Translations under genes and position numbers: made by a program
The notes under the pieces: model-generated
Databases searched by the model: none
What the model saw: the letters and a program-made list of their open reading frames with translations, nothing else
What the model was told of the DNA's origin: nothing
Shown here: piece by piece, positions 1-7,461 of the stretch
Position numbering within the stretch: the stretch's first letter is position 1
How the letters are laid out: each line of letters opens with the position of its first letter
NCBI GenBank assembly: GCA_023402505.1
Contig: JAEYGD010000273.1
Coordinates: 1-33,319 of the forward strand
Source: Actinomycetes bacterium
GTDB lineage: Bacteria; Actinomycetota; Actinomycetes; Mycobacteriales; Micromonosporaceae
Reading direction: 5' to 3'
Length of the DNA: 33,319 bases

Positions 1-22
1 GGGGGGCCCGGGGGGGGGGGGG
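1..22. repeat. G-rich homopolymer stretch at window edge
   Basis: The window opens with six G, three C and then a run of twelve G before CGGCCCCC. Runs this long are unusual even in 70 percent GC actinomycete DNA. They may mark a contig end, a poly-G read artefact or a real G-rich intergenic tract. No gene is seen here. Confidence 0.6.
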
Positions 23-129
23 CGGCCCCCGCGGCCGACCGGGCCGGGCGCGCCGTCGAGGGCCGGTGTGGTGCCGCGGTACGCGTCGAGAACCGCCGTC
101 CGGCCGGGACGAATCGTCGGGGACGTCGA

Positions 130-143
130 TGTGAGCCATCACA
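130..143. promoter_or_regulatory. Possible upstream LacI-type operator
   Basis: TGTGAGCCATCACA agrees at 11 of 14 positions with the better operator at 248-261. It lies inside a perfect inverted repeat, GATGTG-6-CACATC (128-145). It sits about 118 bp upstream of the promoter-proximal site, so a looping second operator for the downstream LacI-family regulator is conceivable. It lacks the central CG typical of LacI-family sites, so support is modest. Confidence 0.3.
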
Positions 144-233
144 TCAAGATCGGCAACTGAATGGTGCGTCACGACGTGTCGATGGCGCACCGGAGCGGGC
201 GGCGGTGTTACGGAGCTGTTGCCGGCGAGCATC

Positions 234-263
234 TTGACGCGTCTGGATGTGAGCGTTAACACT
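234..263 (+). promoter_or_regulatory. Candidate araB operon promoter with overlapping LacI-type operator
   Basis: TTGACG at 234-239 is a good -35 element. After 17 bp, TAACAC (257-262) can serve as the -10 element. TGTGAGCGTTAACA (248-261) is an imperfect palindrome with a central CG at 254/255, the form of LacI-family operators (arabinose regulators favour sites near TGTTAGCGCTAACA). The operator covers the spacer and the -10, so bound repressor would block RNA polymerase. The predicted transcription start is near 270, giving a leader of about 20 nt before the araB start. Confidence 0.5.
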
Positions 264-289
264 GTGCGCGTGACTGGTCGGAGGTGGTC

Positions 290-1975
290 GTGAGCGCAGT
301 GGACGGTGGCGCCGAGCGGTACGTGGTCGGCGTGGACTTCGGCACCCTCTCCGGACGCGCCCTGGTGGTCCGGGTCCGCGACGGCGCGGAGGTCGGGACC
401 GCGGTGCACGAGTACCGCCACGGGGTGATCGAGTCCGTGCTACCCGGCGGAGGGCCGGCGCTGCCCCCGGACTGGGCGCTCCAGGACCCGGAGGACTACC
501 GGGACGTACTGCGCCACGCCGTGCCCGCCGCGCTGGCGGCCAGCGGCGTCGACCCGTCCCGGGTCGTCGGCGTCGGCATCGACTTCACCGCCTGCACCGT
601 GCTGCCCACCCTCGCCGACGGCACCCCGCTGTGCGAGATCCCGGAACTGCGCACCCGCCCGCACGCCTGGGTGAAGCTGTGGAAGCACCACGCCGCGCAG
701 CCGCACGCCGACCGGGTCAACGCACTCGCGCACGAGCGGCGCGAGCCCTGGATCGGCCGCTACGGCGGGAAGGTCTCCGCCGAGTGGCAGTTCGCCAAAG
801 GGCTCCAGATCCTGGCGGAGGACCCGGAGATCTACCGGCGCGCCGAGCGTTTCATCGAGGCGGCCGACTGGATCGTGTGGCAGTTGTGCGGCACCGAGAC
901 CCGCAACGTCTGCACCGCCGGCTACAAGGGCATCCGCCAGGACGGCCGGTACCCGTCCCGCGAATACCTGAGCGCACTCGACCCGGGCTTCGCCGACTTC
1001 GTGACGAAACTGGACGGGCCGCTGCTGCCCCTGGGCGGACGGGCCGGCGGCCTGAGCGCCCGGGCCGCCGCCTGGACCGGCCTGCCGGAGGGCATCGCCG
1101 TGGCGGCCGGCAACGTCGACGCGCACGTCACGGCCGCTTCCGCGCAGGCCCTGCGGCCCGGCCGGTTGGTGGCCATCATGGGCACCTCCACCTGCCACGT
1201 GGTCAACGGCACGGCCCCGGCCGAGGTGCCCGGCATGTGCGGTGTCGTCGACGGCGGCATCAGCCCCGGCGCCTGGGGCTTCGAGGCGGGCCAGAGCGGA
1301 GTCGGTGACATCTTCGGCTGGTTCGTCAGGCACGCCGCCCCGGCCGGGGTGGACAGTCACGAACGGCTGACCGAACTGGCCGCCGCCCAGCCGGTCGGCG
1401 CACACGGCCTGGTGGCGCTGGACTGGTGGAACGGCAACCGGTCCCTGCTGGTCAACCACGACCTGAGCGGCCTGATCGTCGGGCTGACGCTGGCCACCCG
1501 GCCCCAGGACGTCTACCGGGCGCTGCTGGAGGCCACGGCGTACGGCACCCGGATGATCATCGAAGCGTTCGTCGGGGCCGGAGTGCCGGTCACCGACCTG
1601 GTCGCGGCCGGCGGTCTCACCTCCAACCGGCTGCTGATGCAGATCTACGCTGACGTCACCAACCGTCCGTTGAGCATCATCGGCTCCGCGCAGGGACCCG
1701 CGCTCGGGTCGGCGATCCACGCGGCGGTCGCCGCCGGGGCGTACCCGTCGGTCCACGAGGCGTCGGCGGCGATGGGGCGGGTGCACGAGGCGGTCTACCG
1801 GCCGGATCCGGACGCCGTTCGGGCCTACGACGCCCTCTACGCCGAGTACCGCGCGCTGCACGACCACTTCGGTCGCGGCGGCGAGGACATCATGCTCCGC
1901 CTGCGGGCGATCCGGAACGCGGCCCTCGACGCGTCCGCCACGCAGTCCGATCCGATCCTGGAGGTGGTCCCGTGA
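290..1975 (+). CDS. araB: Ribulokinase AraB (FGGY carbohydrate kinase)
   Basis: This enzyme phosphorylates L-ribulose with ATP to L-ribulose 5-phosphate, the second step of L-arabinose catabolism in the cytoplasm. The product of 561 aa matches the usual ribulokinase length. The FGGY N-terminal phosphate-binding motif GVDFGTLSGRA is near residue 15, and the C-terminal ATP-binding half has AAGGLTSNRLLMQIYADV followed by a GPALGSA segment. GTG at 290 was chosen because GGAGG (280-284) lies 5 nt ahead; an in-frame GTG at 284 is too close. The gene heads an operon and its GTGA end overlaps araD. Neighbouring araD and araA make the ribulokinase assignment firm over xylulokinase or another FGGY kinase. 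Confidence 0.95.
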   Translation: MSAVDGGAERYVVGVDFGTLSGRALVVRVRDGAEVGTAVHEYRHGVIESVLPGGGPALPPDWALQDPEDYRDVLRHAVPAALAASGVDPSRVVGVGIDFTACTVLPTLADGTPLCEIPELRTRPHAWVKLWKHHAAQPHADRVNALAHERREPWIGRYGGKVSAEWQFAKGLQILAEDPEIYRRAERFIEAADWIVWQLCGTETRNVCTAGYKGIRQDGRYPSREYLSALDPGFADFVTKLDGPLLPLGGRAGGLSARAAAWTGLPEGIAVAAGNVDAHVTAASAQALRPGRLVAIMGTSTCHVVNGTAPAEVPGMCGVVDGGISPGAWGFEAGQSGVGDIFGWFVRHAAPAGVDSHERLTELAAAQPVGAHGLVALDWWNGNRSLLVNHDLSGLIVGLTLATRPQDVYRALLEATAYGTRMIIEAFVGAGVPVTDLVAAGGLTSNRLLMQIYADVTNRPLSIIGSAQGPALGSAIHAAVAAGAYPSVHEASAAMGRVHEAVYRPDPDAVRAYDALYAEYRALHDHFGRGGEDIMLRLRAIRNAALDASATQSDPILEVVP

Positions 1976-2655
1976 ACAGCGAGGTGGCCCGGCAGGTCGC
2001 CGCGCTGCGGGAGACCGTCGCGCGCCTGCACGGCGAGTTGACCCGCTACGGCCTGGTGGCGTGGACCGCCGGCAACGTCTCGGCCCGGGTGCCCGGCGGG
2101 GACCTGTTGGTCATCAAGCCCAGCGGGGTGGACTACGACGACCTCACGGCGGAGGCCATGGTGGTCTGCGACCTCGACGGGAACGTCGTCGACGGGGCCG
2201 GCTCGCCGTCGAGCGACACCGCCGCCCACGCGTACGTCTACCGGGCGATGCCCGAGGTCGGCGGGGTCGTCCACACGCACAGCGGCTACGCCACCGCCTG
2301 GGCCGCCCGGGGCGAGGCGATCCCGTGCTGGCTCACCGCACAGGCCGACGAGTTCGGCGGCGAGATCCCCGTCGGGCCGTTCGCCCTGATCGGCGGCGAC
2401 GACATCGGCAAGGGGATCGTCAGCACCCTGTCCGGACACCGCTCGGCCGCGGTGCTCATGCGCAACCACGGGGTCTTCACGATCGGCCGGGACGCCCGCG
2501 CGGCGGTCAAGGCGGCGGTGATGTGCGAGGACGTCGCCCGCACCGCGCACCTGGCACGCGCGCTCGGCCAACCGCTGCCGATCGCGCCGGCCGACATCGA
2601 CTCGCTGCACGACCGGTACCAGAACGTCTACGGCCAGCGCCCCGCGACCGGCTGA
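1972..2655 (+). CDS. araD: L-ribulose-5-phosphate 4-epimerase AraD
   Basis: This class II aldolase-fold enzyme converts L-ribulose 5-phosphate to D-xylulose 5-phosphate, linking arabinose to the pentose phosphate pathway. The 227-aa length is typical. Visible motifs are TAGNVSAR (32-39), the phosphate-contacting KPSGVDYDDL (49-58), Asp82 and the zinc ligands His101, His103 (HTHS) and His166 (RNHGVF). The GTG start overlaps the araB stop as GTGA, with GGAGG about 7 nt ahead, so translation is probably coupled. The close relative L-fuculose-phosphate aldolase shares the fold, but araB and araA in the operon decide the call. Confidence 0.95.
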   Translation: MNSEVARQVAALRETVARLHGELTRYGLVAWTAGNVSARVPGGDLLVIKPSGVDYDDLTAEAMVVCDLDGNVVDGAGSPSSDTAAHAYVYRAMPEVGGVVHTHSGYATAWAARGEAIPCWLTAQADEFGGEIPVGPFALIGGDDIGKGIVSTLSGHRSAAVLMRNHGVFTIGRDARAAVKAAVMCEDVARTAHLARALGQPLPIAPADIDSLHDRYQNVYGQRPATG

Positions 2656-2756
2656 CCCGGCCGCGGACCCGCTCGCCCACCAGCACCTTTCCCCCCACCA
2701 CCACACCCGGCCCGTACGCCCCGGCGCGGTCCGGATACAACCCGGAGGAGTTACCG

Positions 2757-3755
2757 ATGAGGACCAGGAGAACGGCACGTACCACCATCGCGGTGCTCGC
2801 CGCCGTGCTGCTCGCGGCCAGCGCGGCAGCGTGCGGGAACAGCGACACCGGCGGCGACGGGGGCGACGGCGGCGACGGGAAGATCGTCCTGGGCTTCTCC
2901 CAGGTCGGCGCGGAGAGCGGCTGGCGGACGGCGAACACCACCTCGATCAAGGAGGCCGCCGAGGCGGCGGGCATCGAGCTGAAGTTCGACGACGCCCAGC
3001 AGAAGCAGGAGAACCAGATCAAGGCCATCCGCAACTTCATCCAGCAGAAGGTCGACGTGATCGCCTTCTCGCCGGTGGTCGAGTCCGGGTGGGACACGGT
3101 CCTGAAGGAGGCCAAGGACGCCAAGATCCCGGTCATCCTCACCGACCGCGCCGTCGACTCGGCGGACAAGTCCCTGTACAAGACGTTCCTCGGATCGGAC
3201 TTCGTCAAGGAGGGCCGCCTGTCCGGCGAGTGGCTGGTGGAGAACACCAAGTCGGCGACCGGGCCGGTGAACATCGTCGAGTTGCAGGGCACGACGGGCT
3301 CCGCCCCGGCGAACGACCGCAAGAAGGGCTTCGCCGACGCCATCGCCGCCAACCCCAACCTGAAGATCATCGCGTCCCAGTCGGGTGACTTCACCCGGGC
3401 CGGCGGCAAGCAGGTGATGGAACAGTTCCTCAAGGCCAACCCGGACATCGACGTGCTGTTCGCGCACAACGACGACATGGGCCTGGGCGCGCTGGAGGCC
3501 ATCTCCGCCGCCGGGAAGGTGCCCGGCAAGGACATCCTCATCATCACCGTCGACGCGGTACGCGACGGCATGCAGGCCCTGGCGGACGGCAAGTTCAACT
3601 TCATCGCGGAGTGCAGCCCGCTGCTCGGCCCGCAGCTGATGGAGCTGGTCGAGAAGGTCCACGCCGGCGAGGAGGTGCCCGCCCGGATCGAGACCGAGGA
3701 GACCACCTTCACCCAGGAGCAGGCCAAGGAGGCGCTGCCCAACCGCAAGTACTGA
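2757..3755 (+). CDS. Sugar ABC transporter substrate-binding lipoprotein (YtfQ-like)
   Basis: This is an extracellular sugar-binding protein of the Peripla_BP_4 type, 332 aa. The N-terminus has an Arg-rich start, a hydrophobic core and a lipobox-like stretch ending at Cys26, followed by a Gly/Asp-rich tether, so it is probably a membrane-anchored lipoprotein. The mature start GFSQVGAESGWR, the QQKQENQIKAIRNF segment, RKKGFADAI, SQSGDFTR and the AHNDDMGLGA stretch follow E. coli YtfQ, the galactofuranose-binding protein, more closely than AraF or RbsB (compared from memory). ATG 2757 follows GGAGGAG (2744-2750) by 6 nt. A 101-bp gap separates it from araD. The ligand inferred from context is L-arabinose, perhaps in the furanose form. 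Confidence 0.88.
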   Translation: MRTRRTARTTIAVLAAVLLAASAAACGNSDTGGDGGDGGDGKIVLGFSQVGAESGWRTANTTSIKEAAEAAGIELKFDDAQQKQENQIKAIRNFIQQKVDVIAFSPVVESGWDTVLKEAKDAKIPVILTDRAVDSADKSLYKTFLGSDFVKEGRLSGEWLVENTKSATGPVNIVELQGTTGSAPANDRKKGFADAIAANPNLKIIASQSGDFTRAGGKQVMEQFLKANPDIDVLFAHNDDMGLGALEAISAAGKVPGKDILIITVDAVRDGMQALADGKFNFIAECSPLLGPQLMELVEKVHAGEEVPARIETEETTFTQEQAKEALPNRKY

Positions 3756-3762
3756 CCGGTGC

Positions 3763-3792
3763 CGGGGTCGCCGTCCACGGACGGCGGCCCCG
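3763..3792 (+). terminator. Intra-operon hairpin between binding-protein and ATPase genes
   Basis: A nearly perfect 14-bp stem (CGGGG, one U-G pair, CGCCGTCC against its complement) with a very tight loop begins 8 nt after the binding-protein stop codon. No T-run follows. Such hairpins often stabilise or partly terminate the mRNA so that the binding protein is made in excess over the membrane subunits. That role is inferred. Confidence 0.65.
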
Positions 3793-3840
3793 CTCGTCAC
3801 CGGTTTCCGTGCCGCCACCATCCGGAAGAGGTCTGATGGG

Positions 3841-5379
3841 ATGACGGGTACCCCTCCGGTCCTGACGATGACCGGGATCAGCAAGTCCTTCCCCGGCGTC
3901 CGCGCGCTCGACAACGTGGACTTCCGGCTCTTTCCCGGCGAGGTCCACGCCCTGATGGGTGAGAACGGCGCCGGCAAGTCGACCCTGATCAAAGTGCTGA
4001 CCGGCGTCCACGGCGCCGACGAGGGCGTGGTCACCCTCGCCGGCGAGCAGGTCGCCTTCAGCGGGCCGATGCGGGCCGCCGCAGCCGGGGTGAGCACCGT
4101 CTACCAGGAGGTGAACCTCTGCACCAACCTCTCGGTGGCGGAGAACATCTTCATCGGCCGGGAACCCCGCTGGCTCGGCGCCGTCCGGTGGGGCGAGGTC
4201 CGCCGACGGTCACGGGCGCTGCTGGCCCGGCTCGACCTCGACATCGACGTCACCGCGCCACTGGGGTCGTACTCCCTCGCCGTGCAGCAGATGGTCGCCA
4301 TCGCCCGGGCGATCGACGTGCGGGCGCGGGTGCTCATCCTCGACGAGCCGACGTCCAGCCTGGACGCCGGCGAGGTGGCGCAGTTGTTCCGGATCATGCG
4401 GCAGCTGCGGGACGAGGGGATCGCGATCCTGTTCGTCACCCACTTCCTCGACCAGGTGTACGCGATCGCCGACCGGATCACCGTGCTCCGCAACGGCGCG
4501 CTCGTGGGCGAGTACCGCACCGGGGAGCTGCCGCAGCTCGGCCTCGTCGAGAAGATGATCGGCAAGGAACTCGACGTGCTGGAGCGGCTGGAGGAGCAGC
4601 CCCGGCGGCCGGTCGCCGCGCAGGCCGCGGGGACCCCGCTCGTGGCGACCTCGGAGCTCGGCCGCAGGGCCGCCGTCGCCCCGTTCAGCCTGCGTATCGA
4701 CGCCGGTGAGGTGGTCGGGCTGGCCGGCCTGCTCGGTTCCGGGCGCACCGAGGTCGCGCGCCTGCTGTTCGGCGCCGACCGCGCCGACCACGGCCACCTG
4801 GCCATCGACGGGAGCCGGACCACCCTGCGGACGCCCGCCAGGGCGATCGAGCACGGCATCGGGTTCTGCTCGGAGAACCGGCGGGCGGAGGGGATCGTGC
4901 CTGAGCTGTCGGTCCGGGAGAACATGATCCTCGCGATGCAGGCGGCGCGCGGCTGGGCGCGGCCCGTCCCGCGCCGGCGGCAGGACGAGCTGGTCAAGAA
5001 GTACGTCCGGGCGCTGCGCATCCGGCCGGCCGACCCGGACGTGCCGGTGCGCAACCTCTCCGGCGGCAACCAGCAGAAGGTCCTGCTGGCCCGGTGGCTC
5101 ATCACCGAGCCGCGGCTGCTGATCCTCGACGAACCGACCCGCGGCATCGACATCGGCGCCAAGACGGAGATCCAGAAACTGGTGGTCGAACTCTCCGACG
5201 GCGGCATGGCCGTGCTGTTCATCTCCGCCGAGCTGGAGGAGGTGCTGCGGCTGAGCCACCGCGTCGCCGTCCTGCGCGACCGCACGATGGTCGCGCAGCT
5301 CGACAACGACGACACCCTCGACGCCGATCGCGTCATGCGGACCATCGCCAGCGGAGCCCAGGAGGAGGTGGACCGATGA
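3841..5379 (+). CDS. Sugar ABC transporter ATPase with two ABC domains (YtfR-like)
   Basis: This is the cytoplasmic ATPase of a pentose/furanose importer, 512 aa, the usual length for RbsA/AraG/YtfR proteins with two fused ABC domains. Domain 1 has Walker A GENGAGKST (40-48), the signature variant SYSLAVQQMVAIARA and Walker B VLILDEPTSSLD. Domain 2 has a degenerate Walker A (GLLGSGRTE, no Lys), a full signature LSGGNQQKVLLARW and Walker B LLILDEPTRGID. The degenerate second Walker A is normal in this family. ATG 3841 follows GGAAGAGG (3824-3831) by 9 nt; an ATG just upstream is followed at once by a stop. Its stop overlaps the next start as ATGA. Confidence 0.93.
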   Translation: MTGTPPVLTMTGISKSFPGVRALDNVDFRLFPGEVHALMGENGAGKSTLIKVLTGVHGADEGVVTLAGEQVAFSGPMRAAAAGVSTVYQEVNLCTNLSVAENIFIGREPRWLGAVRWGEVRRRSRALLARLDLDIDVTAPLGSYSLAVQQMVAIARAIDVRARVLILDEPTSSLDAGEVAQLFRIMRQLRDEGIAILFVTHFLDQVYAIADRITVLRNGALVGEYRTGELPQLGLVEKMIGKELDVLERLEEQPRRPVAAQAAGTPLVATSELGRRAAVAPFSLRIDAGEVVGLAGLLGSGRTEVARLLFGADRADHGHLAIDGSRTTLRTPARAIEHGIGFCSENRRAEGIVPELSVRENMILAMQAARGWARPVPRRRQDELVKKYVRALRIRPADPDVPVRNLSGGNQQKVLLARWLITEPRLLILDEPTRGIDIGAKTEIQKLVVELSDGGMAVLFISAELEEVLRLSHRVAVLRDRTMVAQLDNDDTLDADRVMRTIASGAQEEVDR

Positions 5380-6443
5380 GCAGTCTCGCCGACCGCCTGC
5401 GCCTGGTCACCGGCCACCGGCTGTTCTGGCCAGCACTCGTGCTCGTGCTCATGATCGTCGCCAACACGATCTACCGGCCCGGGTTCCTCTCCGTCGAGGT
5501 GAAGGACGGGCACCTCTACGGCACCCCGGTCGACATCCTGCGGCTGAGCGCGCCGTTGATCCTGGTCGCTCTCGGGATGACCCTGGTCATCGCGACCGGT
5601 GGGATCGACCTGTCCGTCGGCTCGCTCTGTGCCATCAGCGGGGCCATCGCCTGTCTGCACATCAGTCGGGCACCGGACCAGAACGACGTCGCGACCGTCG
5701 CCACGGCGCTGGCCCTCGCCCTCGGGGTGGCGCTCGTACTCGGCATGTGGAACGGGGTGCTGGTCGCCGTCATCGGCATCCAGCCCATCATCGCCACGCT
5801 GATCCTGATGGTGGCCGGCCGGGGCCTCGCCCAACTCGTCACCGAGGGCCAGATCATCACGATCAACTCCGGGCCGTACCGGGCGATCGGGCTGGGGCAC
5901 TTCCTTACCCTGCCGCTGGCGATCCTGATCGCCCTGGCCGCGGCCGTCGTCGTCGCCGCCCTCACCCGCCGCACCGCCCTCGGCCTGATCGTCGAGTCGG
6001 TCGGCGGCAACGCCGAGGCCAGCCGGCTGGCCGGCATCCGCTCCGGGCGGATCGTCTTCCTGGTGTACGTGGTCAGCGCCGCCTGCGCGGCCCTCGCCGG
6101 CTTCATGATCACCGCGAACGTGTCCAGCGCGGACGGCAACGCGGCCGGCCTGTGGATCGAGCTGGACGCGATCCTCGCGGTGGTCATCGGCGGCACGTCC
6201 CTCGCCGGCGGCCGGTTCTCGCTGGGCGGGACGGTCCTCGGCGCGCTGATCATCCAGACCCTCACCACCACCGTGTACGCCATGAACATCTCGCCGCAGA
6301 CGTCCCTGCTGTTCAAGGCCGTGGTGGTCATCGCCGTCTGCCTCGTGCAGGCCCCGGCGTTCCGCGCCCGGTTCACCCGCCGCCGCGGGTCGGCCTCGCG
6401 GACGGCGGCGCCGCGGCGGGAGAAGGAGCAGGTGCCGGCATGA
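5376..6443 (+). CDS. Sugar ABC transporter permease 1 (YtfT-like)
   Basis: This is a membrane subunit of the BPD_transp_2 (AraH/RbsC) family, 355 aa, with about eight to ten hydrophobic segments. It carries the family hallmark GMTLVIATGGIDLSVGS and a conserved C-terminal region with AVVIGGTSLAGG. The C-terminal stretch TTTVYAMNISPQTSLLFKA resembles E. coli YtfT. The tail is Arg-rich and cytoplasmic. ATG overlaps the ATPase stop as ATGA, with GGAGGAGG shortly upstream. It would form a heterodimeric channel with the next gene product, in contrast to the single permease of AraFGH or RbsABC systems. Confidence 0.93.
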   Translation: MSSLADRLRLVTGHRLFWPALVLVLMIVANTIYRPGFLSVEVKDGHLYGTPVDILRLSAPLILVALGMTLVIATGGIDLSVGSLCAISGAIACLHISRAPDQNDVATVATALALALGVALVLGMWNGVLVAVIGIQPIIATLILMVAGRGLAQLVTEGQIITINSGPYRAIGLGHFLTLPLAILIALAAAVVVAALTRRTALGLIVESVGGNAEASRLAGIRSGRIVFLVYVVSAACAALAGFMITANVSSADGNAAGLWIELDAILAVVIGGTSLAGGRFSLGGTVLGALIIQTLTTTVYAMNISPQTSLLFKAVVVIAVCLVQAPAFRARFTRRRGSASRTAAPRREKEQVPA

Positions 6444-7435
6444 GCGACAGCATCGCGTCGACCACCACCCGCCCCTGGCGGTTCAGCCTGCCCCGCCGGC
6501 ACGTACCGGTCCTGGCCACCCTCGCCCTGCTGCTGGTCATGTACGGCATCGGCGTGTCCCAGTACCGTGCGTTCTCCAACATCCAGGTCGTCTTCAACGT
6601 CTTCATCGACAACGGGTTCCTGCTCGTCGTCGCGGTCGGCATGACGTTCGTGATCCTCACCGGCGGCATCGACCTGTCCGTCGGCTCGGTGGTCGCGATG
6701 ACGGCGATGGTGTCCGCCGCCCTGCTCCAGGCCGGCACGCCCGCGGCGCTGACGCTGGTCGTCGCGCTGCTGATCGGCCCGACGCTCGGGTTCCTCATGG
6801 GCTGCGCGATCCACTTCTTCGAGATCCAGCCGTTCATCGTCACCCTGGCCGGGATGTTCTTCGCCCGCGGCATGTGCACGTTCATCAGCGACGCGTCGAT
6901 CCCGATCACCGACGGCTTCTGGACCGCCATGTCGCAGAAACGCATCGGTGACCCCGCCGGGAACTTCGTGTCGACCAGCGTGCTGATCGCGTTCGCGGTG
7001 GTGCTCGTCGCCGCGTACGTCCTCGCGTACACCCGCTTCGGCCGCAACGTGTACGCGATCGGCGGCAACGCCCAGTCGGCGCTGCTGATGGGGCTGCCGG
7101 TCGGCCGGACCCGGATCGCCGTGTACACGGTCAGCGGGCTGTGCTCGGCCATCGGCGGCATCCTGCTGTCGTTCTACACGCTCTCCGGCGCGCCGCTGAT
7201 CGCCGTCGGCATGGAACTGGACGTGATCGCGGCGGTCGTGATCGGCGGCACCGTCCTCACCGGCGGGTCCGGCTACGTCTTCGGCACCGTCCTCGGTGTG
7301 CTGGTGCTGGGCGTCATCCAGACCCTGATCACCTTCGACGGCAGCCTCAACTCCTGGTGGACCAAGATCGTGATCGGCGGGCTGCTCTTCGCCTTCATCC
7401 TCCTCCAGCGCCTCATCGGCATCCGCTTCAAGTGA
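6440..7435 (+). CDS. Sugar ABC transporter permease 2 (YjfF-like)
   Basis: This is the second BPD_transp_2 permease, 331 aa, with the hallmark GMTFVILTGGIDLSVGS and the conserved VIGGTVLTGGSGYVFGT segment. The C-terminal stretch SWWTKIVIGGLLFAFILLQR matches the YjfF type. Its start overlaps the previous stop as ATGA. Two different permeases plus the YtfQ-like binding protein are the composition of the YtfQRT-YjfF galactofuranose importer of E. coli. Here the cluster is inserted between araD and araA, so arabinose uptake is the most likely role. Confidence 0.92.
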   Translation: MSDSIASTTTRPWRFSLPRRHVPVLATLALLLVMYGIGVSQYRAFSNIQVVFNVFIDNGFLLVVAVGMTFVILTGGIDLSVGSVVAMTAMVSAALLQAGTPAALTLVVALLIGPTLGFLMGCAIHFFEIQPFIVTLAGMFFARGMCTFISDASIPITDGFWTAMSQKRIGDPAGNFVSTSVLIAFAVVLVAAYVLAYTRFGRNVYAIGGNAQSALLMGLPVGRTRIAVYTVSGLCSAIGGILLSFYTLSGAPLIAVGMELDVIAAVVIGGTVLTGGSGYVFGTVLGVLVLGVIQTLITFDGSLNSWWTKIVIGGLLFAFILLQRLIGIRFK

Positions 7436-7461
7436 ACGCCCCTACCGCGGAAGGCAACAGC

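Noticed and set aside
284..289. GTG 284 as araB start
   Set aside because: It overlaps the GGAGG ribosome site (280-284). GTG 290 has correct spacing.
440..1867. Long - strand open frame inside araB, and similar ones inside the transporter, araA, oxidase and decarboxylase genes
   Set aside because: These come from GC-biased third positions of the real genes. Their products are low-complexity and have no ribosome sites.
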